Source: Chengkuizengella axinellae
GTDB lineage: Bacteria; Bacillota; Bacilli; Paenibacillales; KCTC-33759
NCBI RefSeq assembly: GCF_030730905.1
Contig: NZ_JAVAMP010000023.1
Span: forward strand, 1-45,391
DNA length: 45,391 bases
Direction: 5' to 3'
Below the pieces are notes generated by a model, which was given only the letters and a program-made list of their open reading frames with translations, was not told where the DNA came from and did no database searches. This document shows, in pieces, positions 26,449 through 32,768 of this stretch (within the stretch, counting starts at the first letter, position 1; every line of letters begins with the position of its first letter). A program made the position numbers and the translations under genes.

Positions 26449-26518
26449 ATTATAAATTAAACACGACAAATATGTAAGTATGCACAATTAGTACAGGTAC
26501 TTACCTAAATGTAAGTAC
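26449..26518 (-). promoter_or_regulatory. leftward promoter with HxlR-type operator
   Basis: Minus strand: TTACAT (rc of 26472-26477), 17 bases, TATAAT (rc of 26449-26454). Upstream is the perfect 8-bp palindrome GTACTTAC-CTAAAT-GTAAGTAC (26497-26518), and a further GTAAGTA half-site overlaps the -35 (26473-26480). The TAC-T-TAC/GTA-A-GTA pattern resembles operators known for YodB/CatR-type HxlR regulators. The natural candidates are the HxlR gene at 25151 as regulator and the quinone reductase at 25563 as target. Confidence 0.45.
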
Positions 26519-26654
26519 TATTGACAAAAGAATCCATTTTGAAAAAAGAATGATCATAATAGATTCTAGATTTGAGATTGAGTATTTGATATTATAAAAA
26601 AGTTTGATCTATATTCTCCATCAAAAAGCCCCAATTGAGAAAGATTAAAGTTAA

Positions 26655-26691
26655 AAAAACTCATGAATCTCTTTCTGATTCATGAGTTTTT
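26655..26691. terminator. terminator downstream of the SHOCT gene
   Basis: AAAAACTCATGAATC (26655-26669) pairs with GATTCATGAGTTTTT (26677-26691). Minus-strand reading ends in a T run. Confidence 0.9.
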
Positions 26692-26769
26692 ATTATCAAT
26701 CTTTCATATAAAAAAGTAAGCATCGTTATATCGAAGTTGCAAAATCATAGTTTCCTACTTCTATTCATT

Positions 26770-26991
26770 TTACAATTTTTCTTTCAATCGATCATACTCT
26801 TCTTCACTTATCTCGCCTTTAGCTAATCTTTCTTTCAAAATATTCATATGACGAGATGATCCGCTATTTCCATTGATATAGTTTTTTAATAAATAAAAAC
26901 CTAAGAAGATTAGTGCACCCCAAAAAAGAAACATACCGATCATCATCATTCCTCCTCCTTGAAAACTAGCACATTCATCAAACCAATGCAT
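26770..26991 (-). CDS. small membrane protein with SHOCT domain
   Basis: A 73-residue protein. A Met/Gly-rich N-terminus (G-G-G-M-M-M-I-G-M-F) leads into one membrane helix (about 17-37). The C-terminal SHOCT motif is L-K-E-R-L-A-K-G-E-I-S-E-E-E-Y-D-R-L. SHOCT modules are short oligomerisation domains on bacterial membrane proteins. Its function here is unknown. AAAGGAGATGAT precedes the ATG. It has its own box D promoter just after the response-regulator gene and may also be read through from it. Confidence 0.85.
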   Translation of the reverse strand: MHWFDECASFQGGGMMMIGMFLFWGALIFLGFYLLKNYINGNSGSSRHMNILKERLAKGEISEEEYDRLKEKL

Positions 26992-27018
26992 AAAATATCA
27001 TCTCCTTTCTATACAGTT

Positions 27019-27056
27019 ATTTTAATAAAAAATTGTGCAGAAATATTTGAGGAAAC
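27019..27056 (-). promoter_or_regulatory. response-regulator-like box D and -10 of the SHOCT gene
   Basis: Minus-strand TTTCCTCAAATA-TTTCTGCACAATTT (27030-27056), followed by TAAAAT about 13 bases after TTCTG. The box begins directly after the response-regulator stop codon. Confidence 0.55.
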
Positions 27057-27719
27057 TCATTCCCACTTATAACCTACACCCCAAACCGTTTTTAAGTGTT
27101 CATCAATAGGGAAATTAACTTTCCTACATTTCTCTCTAATATTTCTTAAATGAGAATCTACGGTACGGCCTTCGATATCTGAATCAAATCCCCAAATGGT
27201 TTGAATTAATTTATCACGACTGAAAACCATTTTTTGATGTTTTAAAAACAAACCAATCATCTCAAATTCTATTGGTGTTAATGTAATATTGATGTCTTTA
27301 TACTTTAATTCATGTTGTTCTTCATCCCATATTAACCCTTTAAACTCCACCTTCTGTAAATGATGTGTCCTTCTTAAAACTGCTTCTATTCGAGCTATTA
27401 GAACAGACTCATCAAATGGTTTAGTAATATAATCATCTGCCCCAATCCTTAAACCTTTCACCATCTCAGCACTTTGATCACGAGCTGTAAGCATGATGAT
27501 CGGTACATTTGAAACCTCACGAATTAATTTCGCTGTGTCCCATCCATCTAGCTCAGGCATCATGATATCAAGGAGTACTAAGTCAAATGAATTTTTTTCA
27601 AGTAGCCGAATTGCATCTTCTCCATTATCGGAGGTTACACACTTGAATCCTGCTGGCTCCAAGTATAACTTCAATAACCGCTGCATTCTTATTTCGTCAT
27701 CAACAATTAATACTTTCAT
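27057..27719 (-). CDS. OmpR/PhoB-family response regulator
   Basis: A 220-residue regulator. The receiver domain (1-115) begins MKVLIVDDEIRMQ with the acidic pocket, the phosphoacceptor Asp in L-V-L-L-D-I-M-M-P-E, and the Lys in Y-I-T-K-P-F. A winged-helix DNA-binding domain (about 125-220) has S-R-D-K-L-I-Q-T-I-W and R-T-V-D-S-H-L-R-N-I-R-E-K. The kinase gene upstream ends in TGA overlapping an in-frame ATG at 27728 (ATGA). ATG at 27719 gives the canonical N-terminus and better spacing from AGAAAGG. It is the best candidate for the protein binding boxes A-E. Its kinase has a small extracytoplasmic sensor, consistent with sensing an envelope signal such as copper or oxidant; the signal is inference. 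Confidence 0.93.
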   Translation of the reverse strand: MKVLIVDDEIRMQRLLKLYLEPAGFKCVTSDNGEDAIRLLEKNSFDLVLLDIMMPELDGWDTAKLIREVSNVPIIMLTARDQSAEMVKGLRIGADDYITKPFDESVLIARIEAVLRRTHHLQKVEFKGLIWDEEQHELKYKDINITLTPIEFEMIGLFLKHQKMVFSRDKLIQTIWGFDSDIEGRTVDSHLRNIREKCRKVNFPIDEHLKTVWGVGYKWE

Positions 27720-27724
27720 GATTT

Positions 27725-29113
27725 TCATAACCTTTCTAATGGTATATAAATGGAAAAGATTGTACATTTACTTATCGTACTCTCAACATGTACACTTCCC
27801 CCATGTCTTTCTATAATTTCTTTTGCTATCGTTAAACCTAATCCGCTACCTCCAGTTGTACGAGAACGTGATTTATCCACACGATATAAACGATCCCAAA
27901 TCCTTGGTAAATCTGTCTTAGGAATACCTTCACCTTCATCAGAGATTCGTATTCTTACTTGTTGATTCTCCATTTGTACTTTCAATTGTACATTACTGTT
28001 TGATGGGGAGTATTTTAAAGCATTATCTAAAAAATTATGAACCACTTGACCAAAGCGAGTTCGATCAATGTTTACAAATATTTTTGGAACACAGGAGAAA
28101 TTTAACATCACATTTTTTTCTTCATAAGCTGGTTTAAAAATAGTAATAATCTCTTGAAAATACTCACAGCATTCCACAACTTCTTTTTTAATCAAAAATT
28201 CATTTCGATCCATTTTTGCAAGGTCAAATAAATCATTAACAAGGTTTGTAACATTTTCGGTTTCTTCCTGAATAATGGATATATAATCTTCTTTCTCTTT
28301 TAAAGCAAGGCTGGGCCTTTTTAAAACATCAGCATATCCTTTTATATAAGTCAGTGGTGTCCGAAGTTCATGTGAAATACTTGATAAAAACTCTGATCTT
28401 TCTTTCTTTAGACGCTTCAAATCATTAGATAGCTTTTGTATCGAACGAGAAAGGTCTCCCAACTCGTCCTCTCGAAAAGTATCTAATATGACATCGCTTT
28501 TTCCTTTACTTAATTTTTCTGTCGCTATTTTCATTTGGATTAATGGACCTGTAATAAACTTAGATAAAAAGATTGTGGTGACAATGGAAATTACTACTGC
28601 TATGGCACCTACGATGAAAAACTGCATCGTTAAATTTTGGATCATATCTCTGATCGGTTGTGTTTTTAAAAACATAAATACATACCCATTTAAACGATTA
28701 TCAATGATAATGGGACTTATTGTGGTTAAATAGGGTTCAGTTCTCCATCTAGATTCAATTAGTTCTCCTTGTAGAGTAAGATCTAAAATCTTACTTTTAC
28801 TAATAAAATGTTCTATTTCTTCTGTAACATCATCTGAAGCCTCTAGTAAAACAAATTGATCATCTGTAATTACGACCATCGTCTCCGCCTCCGATTCCAT
28901 TAAAGCTACATGTTTGATTGTTAAGGAATCAAAGTTCTTCTCGAGAACATCTCGATGACTCATTCCACGAGCGATAAGGTTGTTTCTTTCACTTTGAACT
29001 CTTTCACTAATCATCGAGAAATAAAGAAATAAAAAAAGCATGGATTCAATTAAAAGTATGAAAATAAAAAACAAAACTCCGAGTTTATAAGATAGTTTTT
29101 TTATAACAATCAA
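27725..29113 (-). CDS. membrane sensor histidine kinase
   Basis: A 462-residue kinase. TM1 (about 12-33), an extracytoplasmic sensor of about 130 residues, TM2 (about 163-185), HAMP (about 186-238), HisKA with phosphoacceptor H248 in S-S-I-S-H-E-L-R-T-P, and an ATPase domain with N, G1 and G2 boxes (D-N-A-L-K-Y, D-E-G-E-G-I, G-G-S-G-L-G-L). No His/Met cluster marks the sensor as metal-binding. The start is unusual: an in-frame TAG lies nine bases before TTG at 29113, and the only SD (GTGGGAG) abuts that TTG. Initiation may be at TTG or at a following non-canonical ATT, GTT or ATA codon. It is first in the operon with the response regulator. Confidence 0.92.
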   Translation of the reverse strand: MIVIKKLSYKLGVLFFIFILLIESMLFLFLYFSMISERVQSERNNLIARGMSHRDVLEKNFDSLTIKHVALMESEAETMVVITDDQFVLLEASDDVTEEIEHFISKSKILDLTLQGELIESRWRTEPYLTTISPIIIDNRLNGYVFMFLKTQPIRDMIQNLTMQFFIVGAIAVVISIVTTIFLSKFITGPLIQMKIATEKLSKGKSDVILDTFREDELGDLSRSIQKLSNDLKRLKKERSEFLSSISHELRTPLTYIKGYADVLKRPSLALKEKEDYISIIQEETENVTNLVNDLFDLAKMDRNEFLIKKEVVECCEYFQEIITIFKPAYEEKNVMLNFSCVPKIFVNIDRTRFGQVVHNFLDNALKYSPSNSNVQLKVQMENQQVRIRISDEGEGIPKTDLPRIWDRLYRVDKSRSRTTGGSGLGLTIAKEIIERHGGSVHVESTISKCTIFSIYIPLERL

Positions 29114-29173
29114 CTCCCACTAAATACAAAAACACAAAACCTACTTTAAGTATAGTATTTCATACCCCTATTA

Positions 29174-29212
29174 AGTTTAACAAACGAATGTGCAGGAAAT
29201 GAGCATATTTTC
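29174..29212 (-). promoter_or_regulatory. response-regulator-like box E and -10 of the two-component operon
   Basis: Minus-strand TATGCTCAT-TTCCTGCACATTC (29186-29212), then TAAACT (29174-29179) at the same distance as in boxes A and D. It indicates autoregulation. Confidence 0.45.
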
Positions 29213-29351
29213 AAACAAATAACCCCCAATTTTTCTATAACTTTTCATTGATAGTTGTATATCCAGTACCTTTTTCACCTTCATACATGTAGGGCTGTTA
29301 AACCTGTGAGAAGAGAGGGGAACAAATCAATAAAAATAGGAGGAATAAATT

Positions 29352-29972
29352 ATGAGTAATCAATTAACGGTCAATTTTTCAAAAGAGGATGTTCAATTAG
29401 TCAACTGCGTGAATCAAAGAGTGATTGTATTAAAACAGTTACCAGGCAGTTCAGCTGATGTCGCTTGGTTGGTTTTTGAAGCCTTTGAGAAAAACACGGT
29501 ATCTTGGAACCCAGAATATTCAGTATATGCAAGTAGAAGTGATATCGAAGCTGGTGCAGTCATTGACAAACAATCGGAAACTGGCTTATTGCCTGGTGGA
29601 AGCCAACTTAATTTTAAACAAGGGGCATTTGATTTTATTAACAAAAAAGGAGATCCAGGCACGTACAATGTTAATTATATTCAAGCTGGATTATACGATG
29701 AGCAACCAATCACAATTGGTTTAGCTCAACCAGCTACAGTAAACGGGAACATTAGTAGTGATCCAAAAATTATAAGTGCTGGGAACGTCCTTTTCTCAGA
29801 TAACATTAAAATGACACCAGAGGAAAAAATTACAGTGTTTATGCAATCGCAAATTCAAACAGGGCAGGTATTAAGCACAATTACAAGTCAGGCGATAACT
29901 TTAGAGTTTAGCGGAAGCAACAATAATCAATCCATTACTTATCAGAACGGTACATTTGTTAAAGATAGTTAA
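29352..29972 (+). CDS. internally duplicated beta-rich protein, paralogue 1
   Basis: A 206-residue protein with no signal peptide and no membrane segment. It consists of two similar halves. Residues about 48-96 (N-T-V-S-W-N-P-E-Y-S-V-Y-A-S-R-S-D-I-E-A-G then ...G-A-F-D-F) match about 151-203 (N-I-K-M-T-P-E-E-K-I-T-V-F-M-Q-S-Q-I-Q-T-G then ...N-G-T-F-V). The pattern of short strands and turns suggests a beta sandwich. I recognise no characterised family. AGGAGGAATAAATT precedes the ATG. The gene at 31280 is a clear paralogue, and a zinc protease gene lies between them. Possible roles are a secreted or inclusion-type structural, lectin-like or pore-forming protein; none is shown by the sequence. 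Confidence 0.8.
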   Translation: MSNQLTVNFSKEDVQLVNCVNQRVIVLKQLPGSSADVAWLVFEAFEKNTVSWNPEYSVYASRSDIEAGAVIDKQSETGLLPGGSQLNFKQGAFDFINKKGDPGTYNVNYIQAGLYDEQPITIGLAQPATVNGNISSDPKIISAGNVLFSDNIKMTPEEKITVFMQSQIQTGQVLSTITSQAITLEFSGSNNNQSITYQNGTFVKDS

Positions 29973-30130
29973 AATGTGAACAAGCTATATCCCTTTCTGA
30001 TCACTTTTTGAAACAGTTATCATTTAGAGCTTTGTCATTTTATTTAATATAAATACTCTCTCGAAAATCATAGATTCTATACAGTAGCCCTACACATTCA
30101 TTATTCAATTAATAGGAAGGATGATATTAA

Positions 30131-31186
30131 ATGCCAGAACCAATTAAAGGAAGTCCAACTCCTTATTACAATATGAGATATCCTACAATATCAAAAACCA
30201 ATAGTAGGGCTAAAATTTATTATGCTATTATGTTTGAACCAAAAAAACTAGATTTAAAGTACAAAGAAAAATTTGAGAATGCGTGGAAAACCGCCATTCA
30301 AAAATGGACAGATCTATTAGACGGTTATGTTGATTTTGAAGAAAGTTATGATGTAAACAATGTGAATCTATTTTTAAGAGGCGAAGATAAATCAAATCTA
30401 GACTGGGTAGGAATCAATAATACCGCTGTAAAGGAAACAGTTGATGGTAAAGTAACGTCAGAAATTAAGGGGAATGTCGCTTATTTAAATATGGCCTATA
30501 TACAAAAAGATAAATATACAGATGAAAGAGCTGCTGCGATTGCCATGCATGAAATCGGACACGCATTAAGTCTTGATCATAATAAAAGCAAAAATGTTTC
30601 TGTCATGTATGATTCTGCCTTCAGCACATTTAATAACTTTCTATTATCTCCAACACCAACTTCTTTAGATACAAAACCTGTTAAAACCGTATATCTATAT
30701 CCAGTTGGAGAAGCAGTTAGTGGTTTAGCGCCAGAACAAGACCTGACCCACACACTCATGGAAGAAGATTACAGCAATCCAAATGATGCGCTTCAAGCTT
30801 CTGATGTTGCTTTTGAAGGTATTGTATTGGAAAAAGGGGATACAATTACACAGGATGGAGAAAACTATTGGTCCTCTTATAAAGTAAGGCTAGATCAACC
30901 TCTGAAAGGATGTACGATGGAACCTTCAGAATTCACTATTCATCAATTTGGTGGTACGGAAGGTGGATGTGTATCAAGACTGAAAAATCTTAGATACTTG
31001 TTAGAAGGGGATCGAATTGTATTTATGGGCAAATATAGAGATGACGGGATTTTATCTGCTGTGAATGAATGGGACGGTTTATTTATACAAAATCCAGATT
31101 CAAACCGTTTCAGCTGTGCTCGTTCAGTTAGTAGAGTATCTAATATTGAATATTCATTCGAACAACTTCTTTATAGTACAATTTAA
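30131..31186 (+). CDS. matrixin-like zinc metalloprotease without signal peptide
   Basis: A 351-residue metzincin. The zinc motif HEIGHALSLDH lies at 140-150, with E141 as catalytic base. The Met-turn is in S-V-M-Y-D-S shortly after. The N-terminal domain to about residue 175 has the size of a matrixin catalytic domain. A linker of about 50 residues leads to a C-terminal domain (about 225-335) whose strand pattern (D-V-A-F-E-G-I-V, then Y-K-V-R-L-D, then G-D-R-I-V-F-M-G-K-Y) looks like a netrin/OB-type fold. No signal or propeptide Cys switch is seen, so activation and export are unclear. GGAAGGATG precedes the ATG. It sits between the two paralogous beta proteins, which may be its substrates or partners. 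Confidence 0.85.
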   Translation: MPEPIKGSPTPYYNMRYPTISKTNSRAKIYYAIMFEPKKLDLKYKEKFENAWKTAIQKWTDLLDGYVDFEESYDVNNVNLFLRGEDKSNLDWVGINNTAVKETVDGKVTSEIKGNVAYLNMAYIQKDKYTDERAAAIAMHEIGHALSLDHNKSKNVSVMYDSAFSTFNNFLLSPTPTSLDTKPVKTVYLYPVGEAVSGLAPEQDLTHTLMEEDYSNPNDALQASDVAFEGIVLEKGDTITQDGENYWSSYKVRLDQPLKGCTMEPSEFTIHQFGGTEGGCVSRLKNLRYLLEGDRIVFMGKYRDDGILSAVNEWDGLFIQNPDSNRFSCARSVSRVSNIEYSFEQLLYSTI

Positions 31187-31215
31187 ATTTCTTTCGTGCT
31201 AACAAGCATTTCATA

Positions 31216-31258
31216 AGACGGAGCACAATTCCTAACTATTGGTAAATGTGCTTCGTCT
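31216..31258 (+). promoter_or_regulatory. 12-bp stem just upstream of paralogue 2
   Basis: AGACGGAGCACA (31216-31227) can pair with TGTGCTTCGTCT (31247-31258), with one G-U. It lies 10 bases before the AAAGGAG of the next gene and lacks a T run. It may be an RNA processing or stability stem between the protease and paralogue 2. Confidence 0.5.
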
Positions 31259-31279
31259 AAGTAACAAAGGAGCTTTACT

Positions 31280-31912
31280 ATGTACAATCAATTAACTATT
31301 AACTTTTCAAAAGATGATGTAGAGTATGTAAACAAAATGCAGCAAAAAGTAGTTATTCTTAAAGAATTTCTTAGTAATGTGATACAAGTAGCATGGATTA
31401 CTTTCGGAGCTTTTGAAAGAAACACGATATGTTGGCGAAATGAATATGCAGTTTATGCCAGTAGAGCAAACACAGCAGTTGGTTCTATTATAGATAAACA
31501 ATCTCTAAGTCAGATATTACCTAATGGAAGTACACTCCAATTCAAATATGGCACATTTCAATTATTAAATTTGAATGATACGTATCCTTATACAGTTGAA
31601 TATGTCCGATCTTCACCATTTGATGAAGAAGAAATTACAATTGGTTTAGCTCAACCAGTCATAGTAAATGGACAAATAAATGCGGAACCTAATATTGTTA
31701 GTGCACAGCAAATGTTCTTTTCAAATACCATTACAATGATTCCAGAAGAAAAAATCACTGTATTCATGAATTCAAATACTAATAATGGACAAGTGATTAA
31801 CAATATGACCAATCAAGCTATTAATCTTGATTTTGATCAAAACTATTGTCATCAGTCAATCACCTATCATAATGGAACTTTTATATTAGATAAAATTGAA
31901 CGCAAATATTAA
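31280..31912 (+). CDS. internally duplicated beta-rich protein, paralogue 2
   Basis: A 210-residue protein, by eye about half identical to the 206-residue protein encoded at 29352. Shared blocks include Y-A-V-Y-A-S-R-A, I-I-D-K-Q-S, E-I-T-I-G-L-A-Q-P, P-E-E-K-I-T-V-F-M and Q-S-I-T-Y-H-N-G-T-F. It has the same two-half duplication and again no signal peptide or membrane segment. AAAGGAG lies about 8 bases before the ATG. It probably arose by gene duplication around the intervening protease. The function is unknown; keeping two diverged copies suggests a heteromeric assembly or diversified binding. Confidence 0.8.
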   Translation: MYNQLTINFSKDDVEYVNKMQQKVVILKEFLSNVIQVAWITFGAFERNTICWRNEYAVYASRANTAVGSIIDKQSLSQILPNGSTLQFKYGTFQLLNLNDTYPYTVEYVRSSPFDEEEITIGLAQPVIVNGQINAEPNIVSAQQMFFSNTITMIPEEKITVFMNSNTNNGQVINNMTNQAINLDFDQNYCHQSITYHNGTFILDKIERKY

Positions 31913-32118
31913 CCATATTCTCCTTCTTAGATCATCATTCCATCCTCCAATCATTTTCCTATCATAAATATCAGTAAAATAAGCGTCTTTGAACATCTCC
32001 TATTCATTTATGAATAATGTAGAATTTTTTGTATAATTTTCTATATTTTTGTTGTAAAAATGAATTAAATTTTCCTTTATTTATGAAAAAATATATTGGT
32101 GTAGGAGATGATGATGAA

Positions 32119-32481
32119 ATGAGTTTAATTTTGGAAGATGATGTAAGTGTAGTAGATCACTATAGAACTTTACTGAAGCGCACAGCTTGGAGAATACAGT
32201 ATGCAGCAAAAATACGTAAAAGGAAAGAGTGGTTAGTAAAATACGATGAAAGTTTATATATGACGCAAACCGACTCTTCAGATATCATTACCCGTTTTTA
32301 TCTATTTGAGCTCTTATCCTATCTTTCTTCAAACAAAGAAAAGTACATATTACAAAAAATATATATGGATGGTTTTACAGAAAAAGAACTAGCAATTGAA
32401 CTTAAAATAAGTCAACAGGCGGTGAACAAATGCAAGAGAAAAGCAATTCAAAGTATACGGCAGAAGATAGATATTTCTTAG
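32119..32481 (+). CDS. sigma-70 region-4-like small regulator (SigO-like half)
   Basis: A 120-residue protein with a C-terminal helix-turn-helix of sigma-factor region 4 (about 72-118). It reads L-S-S-N-K-E-K-Y-I-L-Q-K-I-Y-M-D-G, then T-E-K-E-L-A-I-E-L-K-I-S-Q-Q-A-V-N-K-C-K-R-K-A. There is no region 2. Its 3' end overlaps the next gene by 52 bp, and that product resembles the missing region 2. The pair is like SigO (YvrI) with its co-sigma factor RsoA (YvrHa) of Bacillus subtilis, although SigO itself is longer. ATG at 32119 with GTAGGAG 11 bases upstream is preferred. The frame extends upstream to 32029 without a better ribosome site. Confidence 0.7.
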   Translation: MSLILEDDVSVVDHYRTLLKRTAWRIQYAAKIRKRKEWLVKYDESLYMTQTDSSDIITRFYLFELLSYLSSNKEKYILQKIYMDGFTEKELAIELKISQQAVNKCKRKAIQSIRQKIDIS

Positions 32482-32675
32482 ACCTAATTGAAAATGCAAA
32501 GCTTGGAGACAAACAAAGTATGAATGAAATTTTAAAATTATTTGAAAAGGATATTTTAGTATTAGCCAAATATATAAAAATGCCAAAAGACGATGCTATA
32601 CAAGCGATTATTACGGAATTTCTATCACTTATACTTAAAAATGATAATGAAGGTGAAAAAAATACCAATAAGTGA
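32430..32675 (+). CDS. RsoA-like co-sigma (region-2-like) protein
   Basis: An 81-residue protein, helical and charged. The pattern is F-L-D-L-I-E-N-A-K-L-G-D-K-Q-S-M-N-E-I-L-K-L-F-E-K-D-I-L-x-L-A-K-Y-I, then P-K-D-D-A-I-Q-A-I-I-T-E-F-L. It fits the HTH_16/RsoA family, which provides sigma region 2 for core binding and -10 recognition. The start overlaps the preceding region-4 gene, with GGCGGTG as ribosome site; the overlap fits fixed stoichiometry. The likely targets are the cassette just upstream (29352-31912), but no shared promoter was proven. Confidence 0.65.
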   Translation: MQEKSNSKYTAEDRYFLDLIENAKLGDKQSMNEILKLFEKDILVLAKYIKMPKDDAIQAIITEFLSLILKNDNEGEKNTNK

Positions 32676-32729
32676 ACATTTATAAATTCTTAAAATGGAA
32701 CAAGAACTCCTATCGGATTGTCTCAAAAA

Positions 32730-32756
32730 AAAGAGGCCCATTATTTAGGCCTCTTT
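32730..32756 (-). terminator. terminator of the LVIVD-repeat gene
   Basis: AAAGAGGCC / GGCCTCTTT with a nine-base loop, followed on the minus strand by about eight T. It may also end the RsoA-like gene on the plus strand. Confidence 0.9.
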
Positions 32757-32768
32757 CTTACCTTTATC

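Larger units (their letters stand above)
26091..26769. other. 680-bp stretch with operator-like palindrome and no credible gene
   Basis: The frames are short and broken by stops. Positions 26160-26450 look like decayed coding sequence, but I cannot name a parent. The informative parts are a leftward promoter (26449-26477), the TACTTAC/GTAAGTA palindrome (26497-26518) and a terminator (26655-26691) for the SHOCT gene. Confidence 0.55.
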
